Origin: JACCXE01 sp963718605
Lineage (GTDB): Bacteria > Actinomycetota > Acidimicrobiia > Acidimicrobiales > JACCXE01
DNA length: 64,000 nt
Direction of reading: 5' to 3'
Assembly: GCA_963718605.1 (NCBI GenBank)
Contig: OY970363.1
Location: 3,782,001 to 3,846,000, forward strand
The notes beneath the pieces are model-generated. The model had not been told where the DNA came from and searched no databases. It saw only the letters and a list, made by a program, of their open reading frames with translations. Positions within the stretch are counted from its first letter, which is position 1, and every line of letters starts with the position of its first letter. A program made the translations under genes and the position numbers. Below, in pieces: positions 1-9,500 of the stretch.

Positions 1-320
1 TTGCCCGTGTCGGCGCACGACCCGCCGCCGAAGCTGACGATGCCGTCGACCCGTTCGAGCCGGGCCATGCCCAGCGCGTCCTGCACAGTGTCAGCCGGCA
101 CGTGACTGTGAACGTCGTCGAAGATCGCGGCCACGTTGCGTCCGAGCGTGCGGCGCAGCGCCTCGCCGCTGTCGCTCATCATGCGGCCCTGCGTGGTGAC
201 CAGTAACACGCGCCGCAGACCGATGTTCTTGAGGACATCGGCGGCGCGATCGATGGTGTCAAGCCCGAAAACAACTTGCTGCGCGTAGCCGGTGTGGACC
301 CAGGCCGACGGTTCTGTCAC
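1..320 (-). CDS. Iron-containing alcohol dehydrogenase / maleylacetate reductase-like, 3' end off window
   Basis: Only the N-terminal 106 or so residues are present; the gene runs off the left edge. The start is a GTG at 318-320. The visible part has the family's opening strand and nucleotide-binding region: a QVVFG segment near residue 15, RVLLVTT near 40, and FGGGSCADTG at the cut end, which matches the GGGS dinucleotide-binding motif of group III Fe-ADHs. The opening resembles maleylacetate reductases, which reduce maleylacetate to 3-oxoadipate in aromatic degradation, but the metal-binding half is missing, so the substrate cannot be assigned. It lies 10 bases downstream of the histidine phosphatase gene on the same strand and is probably its operon partner. 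Confidence 0.75.
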   Translation of the reverse strand, partial: MTEPSAWVHTGYAQQVVFGLDTIDRAADVLKNIGLRRVLLVTTQGRMMSDSGEALRRTLGRNVAAIFDDVHSHVPADTVQDALGMARLERVDGIVSFGGGSCADTG

Positions 321-330
321 GCCAATCGTT

Positions 331-879
331 CTAGTTGACGACGGTTTGCGCCGTCGCACCGAGTTCGACGACCCGCCAGGAGTCGGTGGTCGGATCGATC
401 TCGATGGTGGTGCGTGAGCAGTTGTCGACGGGCTGGCTGGTGACCCGATCGTCTTCCCAGGCTTTCCCGATCGCGACGTTGATGGCGACAAAGTGCGTCA
501 CGACCACGGACCCGTCGGGCAGGGCTCGCAGCGTGTCGAGCACGCGGTCGCGCCACGCTTGGTAGTCCGGGCCGGCGGCGGTGTAGGTGCCGCTTAGAAA
601 GCCGCGCAGCCATTGCATCCGGTCATCGAGACCCGGCATCGGCGCGACAACTTCGCTCACGTGGGGCTCCACCGTCGCTTCGACTCCCCACAGCCGCTCG
701 AGCGCACTTGCCGTCTCGCGCGTGCGGCGCAGCGGACTCACGAATAGCGGACGGGCGTCGCCGCCAATCGCCGCGGCCATCGCCGCGGCCTGGGCGCGGC
801 CCTCGTCGTCAAGCGGCGGGTCTTTGTCCTCCCAACCGGCGGCGGCTTTGCCGTGGCGCACCAACGTGATGGTCGTCAC
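331..879 (-). CDS. Histidine phosphatase family protein (SixA/GpmB-like)
   Basis: About 182 residues. It opens with ITLVRHGKA, the RHG phosphohistidine motif of the histidine phosphatase superfamily. The second catalytic His lies in VVTHFVAIN near the C-terminus, and the conserved SPLRRTRETA segment lies between. Such enzymes hydrolyse phosphoesters through a phospho-His intermediate; the substrate is not evident. The GTG start at 877-879 shares its first base with the TAG stop of the upstream LmbE gene, indicating translational coupling. A longer reading exists upstream but lacks conserved content. Pairing with an LmbE-type amidase is suggestive only. Confidence 0.85.
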   Translation of the reverse strand: MTTITLVRHGKAAAGWEDKDPPLDDEGRAQAAAMAAAIGGDARPLFVSPLRRTRETASALERLWGVEATVEPHVSEVVAPMPGLDDRMQWLRGFLSGTYTAAGPDYQAWRDRVLDTLRALPDGSVVVTHFVAINVAIGKAWEDDRVTSQPVDNCSRTTIEIDPTTDSWRVVELGATAQTVVN

Positions 880-1712
880 TATTCGATGCCCGCGAACAGG
901 TCGTATTCGTGGATGCCCTTGGGCTCGCCCCGCAGGATGAACCACTCCGTGCCGAAGCCCTCCGCGAAGTCATCGTCGGACATCTTCAAGAAGAACGACT
1001 CTTCAGTGATTTGGCTCGCGTGCACGCGCATCGCCTGCTTCTTGACCGGGACGTACTCGCGCACGTCGACTGCCGTCGTCAGCTCCGACTCGTCGACACC
1101 CAACGGAAACTCGATAGTGGGCTGCTCGTCGGCGGTATCGAAGTCGACCAACTGATCGACTCCGTCGACCGTCTCCACTCGGCGCATCGGCACCCCGCTC
1201 TGCGCGGCGCGCCGCATCCACGCCGTGCGATTCACCGTGCCTTCGTAGACCTTCTTCGTACCGGCAATTTCGGCGGCGCGCACGCCGACCTGCCACACCT
1301 TGATGTGATCCGGATGCCCGTAGATGCCGTTCTCGTCATACATCGTGAGGACATCGACGTCCTCCTCTTGCAAGATCGTGGCGAGCTTCTGCGCGGCCTC
1401 CTCGACGTCGGCCTGCCAAAAGGAGTTCGGCGCATCGTTCTCGGGAGTGCCCATCATCCCTGAGTCGTGGTAGCCCAAGATTTCTAAGCGCGAGACGCCC
1501 AGCACCTTGGCCGCTTCGGCCAGTTCGACTTCGCGCCTGTCCCCCAGCTCCTCGCCGTCGTCCAGGAAGCCTTCGGCGACCTCGCCGCATTCGCCGCGCG
1601 TCGCAGTCACCAAGATCACACGATGCCCGTCCTGGGCGGCTTTGGCCATTACGCCCCCGGTGCCAATGGCCTCGTCATCGGGGTGGGCGTGAAAGCAAAG
1701 AAGGGTGGCCAT
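879..1712 (-). CDS. PIG-L/LmbE family deacetylase, mycothiol amidase-like
   Basis: 277 residues. The N-terminus carries the zinc motif HAHPDDEAIGTGG (residues 8-20), and GHPDH near 133 supplies the third metal ligand, as in MshB and Mca. In actinobacteria this family cleaves GlcNAc-inositol (mycothiol synthesis) or mycothiol S-conjugates (detoxification). MshB and Mca cannot be separated with certainty here; Mca-like or a general PIG-L deacetylase are both possible. The ATG at 1710-1712 fits the family start. It is the first gene of a phosphatase-containing operon and is divergent from the sortase gene. Confidence 0.85.
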   Translation of the reverse strand: MATLLCFHAHPDDEAIGTGGVMAKAAQDGHRVILVTATRGECGEVAEGFLDDGEELGDRREVELAEAAKVLGVSRLEILGYHDSGMMGTPENDAPNSFWQADVEEAAQKLATILQEEDVDVLTMYDENGIYGHPDHIKVWQVGVRAAEIAGTKKVYEGTVNRTAWMRRAAQSGVPMRRVETVDGVDQLVDFDTADEQPTIEFPLGVDESELTTAVDVREYVPVKKQAMRVHASQITEESFFLKMSDDDFAEGFGTEWFILRGEPKGIHEYDLFAGIE

Positions 1713-1737
1713 GGGTTTGGCAGCGTATTAAACGGGC

Positions 1738-1760
1738 CGGGTATTCCACCGCGGTACCCG
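1738..1760. repeat. Inverted repeat between LmbE and sortase genes
   Basis: CGGGTA at 1738-1743 and TACCCG at 1755-1760 form a perfect 6-bp inverted repeat with an 11-base spacer, in the 79-base gap between two divergent genes. It could be an operator, but such short GC-rich repeats also occur by chance. Confidence 0.3.
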
Positions 1761-1791
1761 TTGGCGCGCAGAGTTTGGAACAATGGTGCCT

Positions 1792-2614
1792 ATGCGCAGG
1801 ACTGGGGTTGTGCTCTTCGCGGTCCTGGCGGTTTTGGCCGGGGCCTGTTCACACGGCAACGACACGAAGGTCGCGACCGTCGCACCGAAGGCGACGTCGT
1901 CAACCACGACGACCACTACCGCCGCGCCCACAGATTCGACCGCGGTCACTGTCGCGGCCAAACGGATCCAGCGCGTGCGCACATTGCCTGCGGGCGAGAG
2001 TGCGCCGCGGGCCCCACGTGCCCCGAAGGCCGCGGCGTATCGGGGACCGACTCCGACCGGGCGCATCGCGATTCGCGCGCATCGGTCTTGACCACCTCAC
2101 TTACGAGGGCATCGACCTCGCGACCATTGACTACGGGCCGTCGCACTGGCCGGGCACGGCTCTGCCCGGCCAGGTCGGTAACTCGGTGTTCCCCGGTCAC
2201 CGCGTCACGCACGATCACCCCTTCCTCGACATCGACCTCGTGCAAGTCGGCGACCACGTCGTCTTCTCCAACGACACCGGCAGGTTCACGTACGAAGTCA
2301 CCGAGACCTTCGTGGTGAACGCGGACGAAACGTGGATCGCAAACCCGACGGACACGCCGACGATGACGATCTTCGGTTGTCATCCGAAACACTCGGCCAA
2401 GCAGCGCTACGTGGTGAAGGGCAAGCTCATAAAGAGCGAACGCAACGCCGGCTCGTCGCCCGGTTCGGGGTCGGGCGGCAGCGGAGGATCAGGCGTAGGC
2501 GATGGGAGCGGCAGCTACGAAACCGCGCCTGACCCGTCCGCGCCGCCGGAAGAAACCACCACCACCCAACCGAGCGGCGGCATCAAGCTCCCCCACATCG
2601 GCGGCAGGGGATAA
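1792..2614 (+). CDS. Class E sortase, lipoprotein-like N-terminus, frameshifted as sequenced
   Basis: Sortases cleave sorting signals and join proteins to the cell wall. The first frame gives a signal segment (MRRTGVVLFAVLAVLAGAC, lipobox-like), a Thr-rich linker, and the sortase opening PTGRIAIRA. The rest, IGLDHLTYEG, GHRVTHDHPF (catalytic His), TIFGCHPKHSA (catalytic Cys) and QRYVV (catalytic Arg), is in the next frame. The switch lies at about 2072-2081 in an alternating CG run and needs one surplus base removed. The total length, 3n+1, agrees. The C-terminal tail is rich in Gly, Ser, Pro and Thr. An ATG nine bases upstream (1783) is an alternative start. It may be a sequencing error or a recent pseudogene. 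Confidence 0.8.
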
Positions 2615-2624
2615 CGAGCTTTCG

Positions 2625-3779
2625 TTACTTCACTGCTCCTGTTTCGCGGAGCTTGGTGATTTCGTCGGCCGACAGGCCGGCCTCGGTGAGCACTTCGTCG
2701 GTGTGTTGACCGGCGTGGGCGGGCGGGCCCTGCACCGCTGATTTCGTGCGGCTGAACCGCGGTGCCGCGTTGGCCTGCACGACGCCGCCGACTTCCACGA
2801 ACACCTCGCGCGCGATGTTCGCCGGATGTTCGGGCGCCTCCCACAGCGACAACACCGGGGCGAAGCACACGTCGGTGTGTTCCATGATCTCGCACCACTC
2901 GGCGCGGGACTTCTGCTTGAAGCACGCGGCCACCCTGTCTTTGAACTCGGGCCAACGCGTGCGATCCATCTGCGCGGCGAGGTCCGGGTCGGCGTCGAGG
3001 CCCGACAGCCGCAGCAACTCCGCGTAGAACTGCGGCTCGATCGAACCGATCGAGATGTACTCACCGTCGGCGCACTCGTACGTGTCGTAGAAGTGGGCAC
3101 CGGTGTCGAGCAGATTGGTCCCGCGCTCAGGCGTGTGCATGCCGATCGCCTTGAAGCCGTGGAACATGTTGGTCAGCAGCGCGGCGCCGTCAACCATCGC
3201 CGCGTCGACCACTTGGCCCTGCCCGGACGAGCGCGCCTCGAGAATCGCGCACACCACACCGAAGGCAAGGAACATCGCGCCGCCGCCAAAGTCGCCGACA
3301 AAGTTCAGGGGCGGAATGGGCGGTCCGCCGCGCTTGCCGATCGGATGCAGAGCGCCGGCGAGCGCGATGTAGTTGATGTCATGACCTGCGGCCTGCGAGT
3401 ACGGACCATCTTGGCCCCAGCCGGTCATCCGGCCGTACACGAGCTTCGGGTTGCGGGCCAAGCAATCCTCGGGGCCAAGCCCGAGGCGTTCGGTCACGCC
3501 GGGGCGGAACCCCTCGATCAGCGCGTCGGCGGTTTCCACTAACCGCAGAATCGTCTCGACCCCGTCGGGGTTCTTCAGGTCGACGCCGATCGATTTGCGA
3601 CCGCGGGCCAGCGGATCGAACGGCGGACGCCCGGGGTCGCCGCCGCTGACGTTGCCGGCCCGGTCGACGCGAATCACGTCGGCGCCCATGTCCGACAGCA
3701 GCATCGCCGCGAACGGGCCGGGGCCGATACCGGCCAATTCGATGATGCGGACGCCCGCGAGAGGGCCTGAAGCAGTCAT
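2625..3779 (-). CDS. CaiB/BaiF CoA-transferase, alpha-methylacyl-CoA racemase type
   Basis: 384 residues, full length for the family. It opens GPLAGVRIIELAGIGPGPFA with the GADVIRVDR segment. The racemase catalytic pair is visible: His in AAGHDINYIALAG and Asp in NFVGDFGGGA, with GSIEPQFY further on, as in mycobacterial MCR. This favours an alpha-methylacyl-CoA racemase (epimerising 2-methyl-branched acyl-CoAs for beta-oxidation) over a formyl-CoA transferase. The ATG at 3777-3779 has TAACGT six bases upstream on its strand, consistent with a leaderless transcript. It is divergent from the LLM oxidoreductase. Confidence 0.88.
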   Translation of the reverse strand: MTASGPLAGVRIIELAGIGPGPFAAMLLSDMGADVIRVDRAGNVSGGDPGRPPFDPLARGRKSIGVDLKNPDGVETILRLVETADALIEGFRPGVTERLGLGPEDCLARNPKLVYGRMTGWGQDGPYSQAAGHDINYIALAGALHPIGKRGGPPIPPLNFVGDFGGGAMFLAFGVVCAILEARSSGQGQVVDAAMVDGAALLTNMFHGFKAIGMHTPERGTNLLDTGAHFYDTYECADGEYISIGSIEPQFYAELLRLSGLDADPDLAAQMDRTRWPEFKDRVAACFKQKSRAEWCEIMEHTDVCFAPVLSLWEAPEHPANIAREVFVEVGGVVQANAAPRFSRTKSAVQGPPAHAGQHTDEVLTEAGLSADEITKLRETGAVK

Positions 3780-3785
3780 GCGGGC

Positions 3786-3795
3786 ACGTTAGCGT
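3786..3795. promoter_or_regulatory. Overlapping divergent -10 boxes (bidirectional promoter)
   Basis: On the plus strand TAGCGT (3790-3795) lies six bases before the GTG at 3802. On the minus strand TAACGT (3791-3786) lies six bases before the ATG at 3779. The two boxes share the TA at 3790-3791, so both leaderless promoters appear to use the same melted bases. Confidence 0.5.
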
Positions 3796-3801
3796 CGAGC
3801 C

Positions 3802-4698
3802 GTGACGATCTACGGGGTGCACACCGGCCTGCAACACACGACGATGGACGAGCTGCGCGACCTCTGGCATCGCATCGAAGCGGCGGGGTACGACTGGATC
3901 AGCGTGTGGGACCACTTCTACGCCGCGGACCTCACGGGCGACCCGACGTGTCTCGAGGCGGTAGCCGCGCACGCGGCGCTGGCGTGCGAGACGTCGCGGG
4001 TCACCGTGGGCTGTCTTGTGTACTGCGCCGGGTACCGGCATCCCGCCGTTCTCGCCAAAGCCATCACGACGATCGACCACATCTCGAGTGGACGCGCGGC
4101 GATGGGTATCGGGGCGGGCTGGAGCCAAGTGGAATACGACGCCTACGGCATCCCGTTCTCGTCGGCCAAGGTCCGTCTCGAGATGATGGATGAAGCCGCC
4201 GCGTGCCTGAAGGGCATGTTGCGCGACGACAAGACCACGTTCAGCGGTGAACACTTCCAGCTAAGCGACGCGCAGAACGTGCCGCGACCGGTCAACCCGA
4301 ACCTGCCGCTGTGGATCGGCGGGGGCGGCGAGAAACGCACACTGCGGACTGTCGCGAAGTACGCCGACGGCTGGAACGTGCCGTTTATTTCGCCCGAACA
4401 GTTCACGGCGAAGCGCGCCGTGCTCGCCCGGCACTGCGAGGACGTGGGCCGCGACCCGGCCGAGATCATGTGCGCCGCGAACGTGGGCTTCTCGAACAGC
4501 GAAGAGGACTTTGAGAAACAGTTCGGCCATCTCCGCATGGGCGTGCGGCCAGGCGTGATGATGGGCTCCGACCAGGAAGTGGTCGACAAGCTCGGTGCGT
4601 ACATCGAGGCAGGCGCGGACCAGATCAACATCGCGGTGCGCGCGCCGTGGGATCCGGAAGCGCTCGAGCGATTCGCGTCGCTGGTCGGTATCGCCTGA
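3802..4698 (+). CDS. LLM class F420-dependent oxidoreductase
   Basis: 298 residues with a bacterial luciferase-like TIM barrel: WISVWDHFY near residue 35, TSRVTVGCLV near 70, the HPAVLAKAITTIDHISSGRA helix, MGIGAGW near 98, and PLWIGGGGEKRTLR near 170. Family members transfer hydride with F420H2 or FMN; the substrate is unknown. The GTG at 3802 is preceded by TAGCGT six bases upstream. The stop abuts the GTG of galT with no gap, so the three genes form one operon, although a role in galactose metabolism is not implied. Confidence 0.85.
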   Translation: MTIYGVHTGLQHTTMDELRDLWHRIEAAGYDWISVWDHFYAADLTGDPTCLEAVAAHAALACETSRVTVGCLVYCAGYRHPAVLAKAITTIDHISSGRAAMGIGAGWSQVEYDAYGIPFSSAKVRLEMMDEAAACLKGMLRDDKTTFSGEHFQLSDAQNVPRPVNPNLPLWIGGGGEKRTLRTVAKYADGWNVPFISPEQFTAKRAVLARHCEDVGRDPAEIMCAANVGFSNSEEDFEKQFGHLRMGVRPGVMMGSDQEVVDKLGAYIEAGADQINIAVRAPWDPEALERFASLVGIA

Positions 4699-5556
4699 GT
4701 GGCCGACTCCGAGGTCGACCCCCTCACCGGTCGCCGCGTCACGATCGTCGGAAGCCGTCAGTCCCGTCCCAACCTTCCCTCCGACGAGCACTGTCCTTTC
4801 TGCCCTGGCGGGCTCGAGGCGCCCGAGCCGTATGAGACGCGGTGGTTCGAGAACCGCTGGCCGCCGTTGCCCGACGGGCGGGCGCAGGTGCTGTTGTATT
4901 CGCCCGAGCACGACGCGTCGATGGCCACGCTGTCGCCCGCGCAGGCGCGGGCCGTGGTCGACATGTGGGCCGAGCGCACCCAAGCCCTCGGGGCACGCGC
5001 CGACGTCGCGTACGTGCTGCTCTTCGAGAACCGCGGCGCCGAAGTCGGCGCCACCATCCGTCACCCCCACGGTCAGGTTTATGCGTATGACGAGGTGCCA
5101 CCCGCGGCCATGCGTGAACTCACGAACCTGGCGTGCGCGGTGTGTGAGGAAGACCCTGGCGACCGGCTCGTGGCCGCCCGCGACGGCTGGCGCGCGTGGG
5201 TGCCCGCGTTGGCCGCGTGGCCTTACGAACTGGTGGTCGCGCCCGAGCACCACGTCGCCGATGTCCCGGCGCTGGACGACGGCGAGCGCAATGCGTTCGC
5301 GGACATCCTCACCAAGGTGATGGCGGCACTGGACAAGCACTTCGACACGGAGACGCCGTTGATGATGTGGATTCATCAGCAACCCACCGACGGCGGTGAA
5401 TGGGAACACGCCCACGTGCACGCACACATCACGCCGATTTGGCGGGCGCCCGGTGTGGTCCGATTCGTCGCTGCCGCCGAACTGGGCAGCGACGTGATGT
5501 TCAACCCGGTGACACCGAGCGATGCCGCGGCGGACTTGCGGAGCGCGCAAGCGTGA
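4699..5556 (+). CDS. galT: Galactose-1-phosphate uridylyltransferase
   Basis: 285 residues, somewhat shorter than the usual 320-350. It transfers UMP between UDP-glucose and galactose-1-phosphate in the Leloir pathway. The zinc-site pair CPFCPGG is at residues 32-38. The nucleophile motif is ATIRHPHGQ (HPHGQ, residues about 117-121), and a second His-rich segment, HVHAHITPIW, lies near the C-terminus. The GTG start follows the preceding TGA directly. The stop overlaps the galK start in a GTGA. There is no galE in this window. Confidence 0.93.
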   Translation: MADSEVDPLTGRRVTIVGSRQSRPNLPSDEHCPFCPGGLEAPEPYETRWFENRWPPLPDGRAQVLLYSPEHDASMATLSPAQARAVVDMWAERTQALGARADVAYVLLFENRGAEVGATIRHPHGQVYAYDEVPPAAMRELTNLACAVCEEDPGDRLVAARDGWRAWVPALAAWPYELVVAPEHHVADVPALDDGERNAFADILTKVMAALDKHFDTETPLMMWIHQQPTDGGEWEHAHVHAHITPIWRAPGVVRFVAAAELGSDVMFNPVTPSDAAADLRSAQA

Positions 5557-6560
5557 TCGTCGTCGCTCCCGGCCGCGTCAACCTCATCGGAGACCACACG
5601 GACTATGTCGGTGGCCTCGCCATGCCGTGCGCCATCGACCTCGCGGTGACCGCGGAGTTCGACGTGGCTGACGACATAGCGATGACGTCGGATGCGACGG
5701 CCGAGCCTGCGAACTTCGTGCTGCCCCTAGCCCAACCGCTCGACGGCGCGGCGACGATGTGGCACCGCCTCGTGCACGCGGTGGCCGCGTTGTTGCCTGA
5801 CCCGCGCGGGGCACACGGTCGCCTCACCACCACATTGCCCATCGGCGCGGGCCTGTCATCGTCGGCCGCGTGCACCATCGCGTTGGCGCTCACCCTCGGC
5901 TTCGACGGCGACGCCCGCAGTCTCGTGTTGCTGGCCCAAGCCGCGGAACAGAAGGCCACCGGTGTTCCCTGTGGCGTGCTGGATCAACTCGCGATCACAC
6001 ACGGTCAGGCCGGCCACGCATGCATCGTGGACGCGAGCGAAATCACGGCGGTGCCCGTACCCGTCCCCGAAAGTGTTGCCATCGTCGTTATCGGCAGCGG
6101 CCACACGCGTGCGTTGAGCGACACGCCTTATGCGCAGCGTCGCCAGGAGGCCGAACGCGCAATGGCTGAAGTCGGAGGATTGGCCGGAGCGACCGTGGCC
6201 GATGCGCTCGCAATACCCGAACCGGTCTTGCGCCGGCGCGCCCGTCACGTGATCTCGGAAAACCAGCGGGTCCGGGAGATGGCCGAGGCGTTTGCACGGA
6301 ACGACACCAAACGGGCCGGCGCACTGATGCTGGAAAGCCACACGAGCTTGAAAAAGGATGCCGAGGTGTCGACCAAAGACCTCGACCAACTCGTCGACGC
6401 GCTCTCGACGCGTCGCGGGGTGTTCGGGGCGCGGCTTACCGGCGCCGGTTTCGGTGGGTCCGCCATCGCGCTGGTCGCGTCGGACGCGGCCGACGCGATT
6501 GCCGACACGTTCGGCGGACGGGTGGTTACCCCGTCCGCCGGAGCGCGCGTTGTTACGTAG
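5553..6560 (+). CDS. galK: Galactokinase
   Basis: 335 residues, GHMP kinase superfamily; phosphorylates galactose at C1. It starts at the GTG at 5553, inside the galT stop (GTGA). Motif 1 PGRVNLIGDHTDY is near residues 6-18, with IGD in place of the usual IGE. Motif 2 PIGAGLSSSAA is the ATP loop near 95. The catalytic Asp lies in GVLDQLA near 142, and motif 3 TGAGFGGSA is near the C-terminus. It is about 50 residues shorter than enteric GalK. Its 3' end overlaps the convergent repeat-protein gene by 8 bases. Confidence 0.93.
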   Translation: MIVVAPGRVNLIGDHTDYVGGLAMPCAIDLAVTAEFDVADDIAMTSDATAEPANFVLPLAQPLDGAATMWHRLVHAVAALLPDPRGAHGRLTTTLPIGAGLSSSAACTIALALTLGFDGDARSLVLLAQAAEQKATGVPCGVLDQLAITHGQAGHACIVDASEITAVPVPVPESVAIVVIGSGHTRALSDTPYAQRRQEAERAMAEVGGLAGATVADALAIPEPVLRRRARHVISENQRVREMAEAFARNDTKRAGALMLESHTSLKKDAEVSTKDLDQLVDALSTRRGVFGARLTGAGFGGSAIALVASDAADAIADTFGGRVVTPSAGARVVT

Positions 6561-9500
6561 CTGAGAGCGGGCGGATCAGCCGGATCGTCACCGCGTTGCT
6601 GTGATCCGGTGACAGGACGAGGTCGCTGTCACCGTCGGCATCGACGTCGGCGCCGGCCAGGTTCGTGCCGGTCGGCAAGTTGCCGTACGGCGTCGGGTTT
6701 GGCTGGACGAGTGCGACTGGGCCGCTCGGCGTGATCTGCGCGATGAAGATTTCGCTGCTCGACCCCTTGGCCACCGCGATGTCGTCGACCGTGTCGAAGT
6801 CGAAGTCGCCTGACGTGACGCGGTAGCCGTTCTCGTCGTTGTTGTTGAACGCCATGAACTCGCGCAGCACGTGACCGGTGCCGTTGGTGATGCGGGTGTG
6901 CGGACCTCCACCGAAGGCCGGCACCGTGACGACTTCGTCAAGTTGCGGCGCATCGGAGGCCTCGGCGACGAAGTTGCCTGCGGCCACGTACGCGCCGCCG
7001 GTGAAGTTGCCGTAGGCCATCCAGCCGCCGATCTCGCGGAACGAATGACCGTCCGCGGCCAGCGTCCAGACCCGAACGTGCGGGCCACCGCCAGCACCGG
7101 CGCCGGTGATGATGTCGTCCTTGCCGTCGCCGTTCACATCGCCGGTCGCCACCCAAACGCCGCCGTTGAATCCGGGGTCGTAGGCCATGAACCCGCCGCC
7201 GAATGGTTCGGTGACGCTGAGGTCGTTGTTGATGTGGAAGGCGCGGATGTGGGGTCCACCGCCGGCGCCCGGCGCCGTGATGATCTCGTCGCCGTTGGCC
7301 GCGTTGCCGTCAACGTTGCCGACCGCCACGTGAACGCCACCGGTGAACTGTGGCGAGTACGCCATGAAGCCGTCACCGAGGGGTTGGATATTGCCGTTCG
7401 CCGGGTTAATCCGGTACGGACGAATGTGCGGACCGCCGCCGGCGTTCGGCGCCGTGACGAACTCCACGCCGTTCAGGGGCACGGCGTCGATGTTGCCCGC
7501 GGCCACGAATGCGCCGCCGTTGAAGTTCTCGTACGCGGTGACGCCAGGCCCGAAGTTCTTGGCCTGCGTGCCCTGGGTCACGACGAAGCACGACGTGCAC
7601 GTGCCGGTCTTGCCGTCGCTGTTCGTTACCTTCAGGTCGCGCGAGCCGAGCGCGGCGTTGTCGCTGGTCGCGACGGTGACCTCAGCCGAGGTCGTGCTCT
7701 TGCGGCTGACGTCGGTGACCGTCACTCCGGCCGCGTTCGGGATCGTCACGGCCATGCCTGGCGCAAACGACGTGCCGGTAATCGTGAGCTTGGTCGAGGG
7801 CGTCGCCTGCGGCACAGATTCGGGATTCGAGGCTGTTGCCGTCGGCGACGGGAACACGACCGTGAACGCGTTCGCCAACGTCGCGGCCCCGCCATCGGCA
7901 TTCGTGACCTTGAGGTCCCACACGCCGGGTGCGGCATCGGTGAGATCGAACGTGCCCGCGATCTTGGTGGAGCTCTCGCGGTTCACCAACGTCATCGTGA
8001 CTTTGTTCTGCCCCGTGCGTTCGAGCGTGACCGTCGGGTTCGGCGCGAAGTTCGTGCCGGCGATGTCACTGATCGACACCGAACCGCCGCCGTTGCCGCT
8101 GTTGGGCGAGATCGACGTGACCGTCGGCGGCGTCGCGACCGTGAAGCAATTGGTGCACGTGGCCGAGTTCGCGCCTTGCGTGACGGTGATGCTGCGCGTT
8201 GTCTGCGGCGCGTCGTTCGCGATCTGGACATTAACCGTCAGGCGCGACGCCGAATCCACGGTGGCCGTACCGAACGTGACCCCCGTGCCCGGCGAGGCCG
8301 AGACGGTCGGCGCGGGAGTGGGCGCGAACCCGGTGCCGTTGATCTGGATTGGACCGTTGAAGCCGCGCGCGGCACCGGCGGGCGTAAGACTCAGCACGCT
8401 GAAGCCGGTGGACACCGAGAACGCGTTCGCCTTCGACGCCGTAGCGCCGCCGTTGAACATGATCGTCATGTCGCGAGCGCCGATCGGTGTGGATGGGCCC
8501 GTCGAGACGCTGAGGGTCAGTTGGGTGGCCGAGTCGCGCGTGGCTTGAATCGAGATGTCGTTCTGCGGCGAGACGGTGACTACGGGGAGCGAGCCGAAGT
8601 TCGTGCCGGTAACCACGAGGCGCTGGCTGGTCGCGCCTTGCCCGACGACCGCCGGCGACACCGAGGTGATACCGGGATTCGGCGGCGTGGGGAGATTGCA
8701 GTCCGCGCAAAGCGCCTCGGTGTTCGTCGACTGCTGGTCGTCGGCGTTGCGCAACACCAACGTCCTCGGCCCTTGCGTGAGCGCTGTGCTCGACAGCTTG
8801 AACGTGGCGATTTTGTCGCTCGTGATCGCGGTCTTGGCGGTCTGCGTGATACCCGACCCGGAAACGAGCGCCGTCATGCCTTGCGCGAACCCTTCGCCGT
8901 TCACCGTGAACTGCACGTCGGTCTGATTCGAATTAATCCGCGTTGGCGACAGCGTCCCCAGCAGCGGCTGGCTGCCCGTGATCTGCAGACCGCTCGTAAC
9001 ACCGTCGCCGAATGATGCGGCGACGCCATCGGACCCAGTAACGGTGACCTTCCAGCGCCCCGGCGCACGGTTCAGCGTGCCAACGGTCGCGGTGATGCTG
9101 CCGACGTTGCCGTTTTGCGCGGTGCCGGGCGTGACGCTGACGTTGAAGCCGTTGATCGAATCGGATTCGGTTCCGCCGAGGCCGTAGTTCTTGCGCTCGA
9201 TCTTCACCGACGAGCCCGACTTGAACCCGCGTCCGGTCACCGTGAAGGTGCCGTTCGCGCCCTTGTTGGACAGGGGCCCTGTGACCGTCAGGATGTCGGG
9301 GCCGACGTTGAGGCACTTCGCGCACGTCGACGAGCTTCCGAGGAGACCCTGGGTGACGGTGACGTCGCGGGCCGTGTACGGCGCGTCGATGGCTACGTTC
9401 ACCGTGACGTCAATCTCCGTGGTGCTCACGGTCGTAGGTGACCCAACGATGGTGATGCCCGTCGGCGGAGTGATCGCCACGGTCGCGGATCCCGACGTGA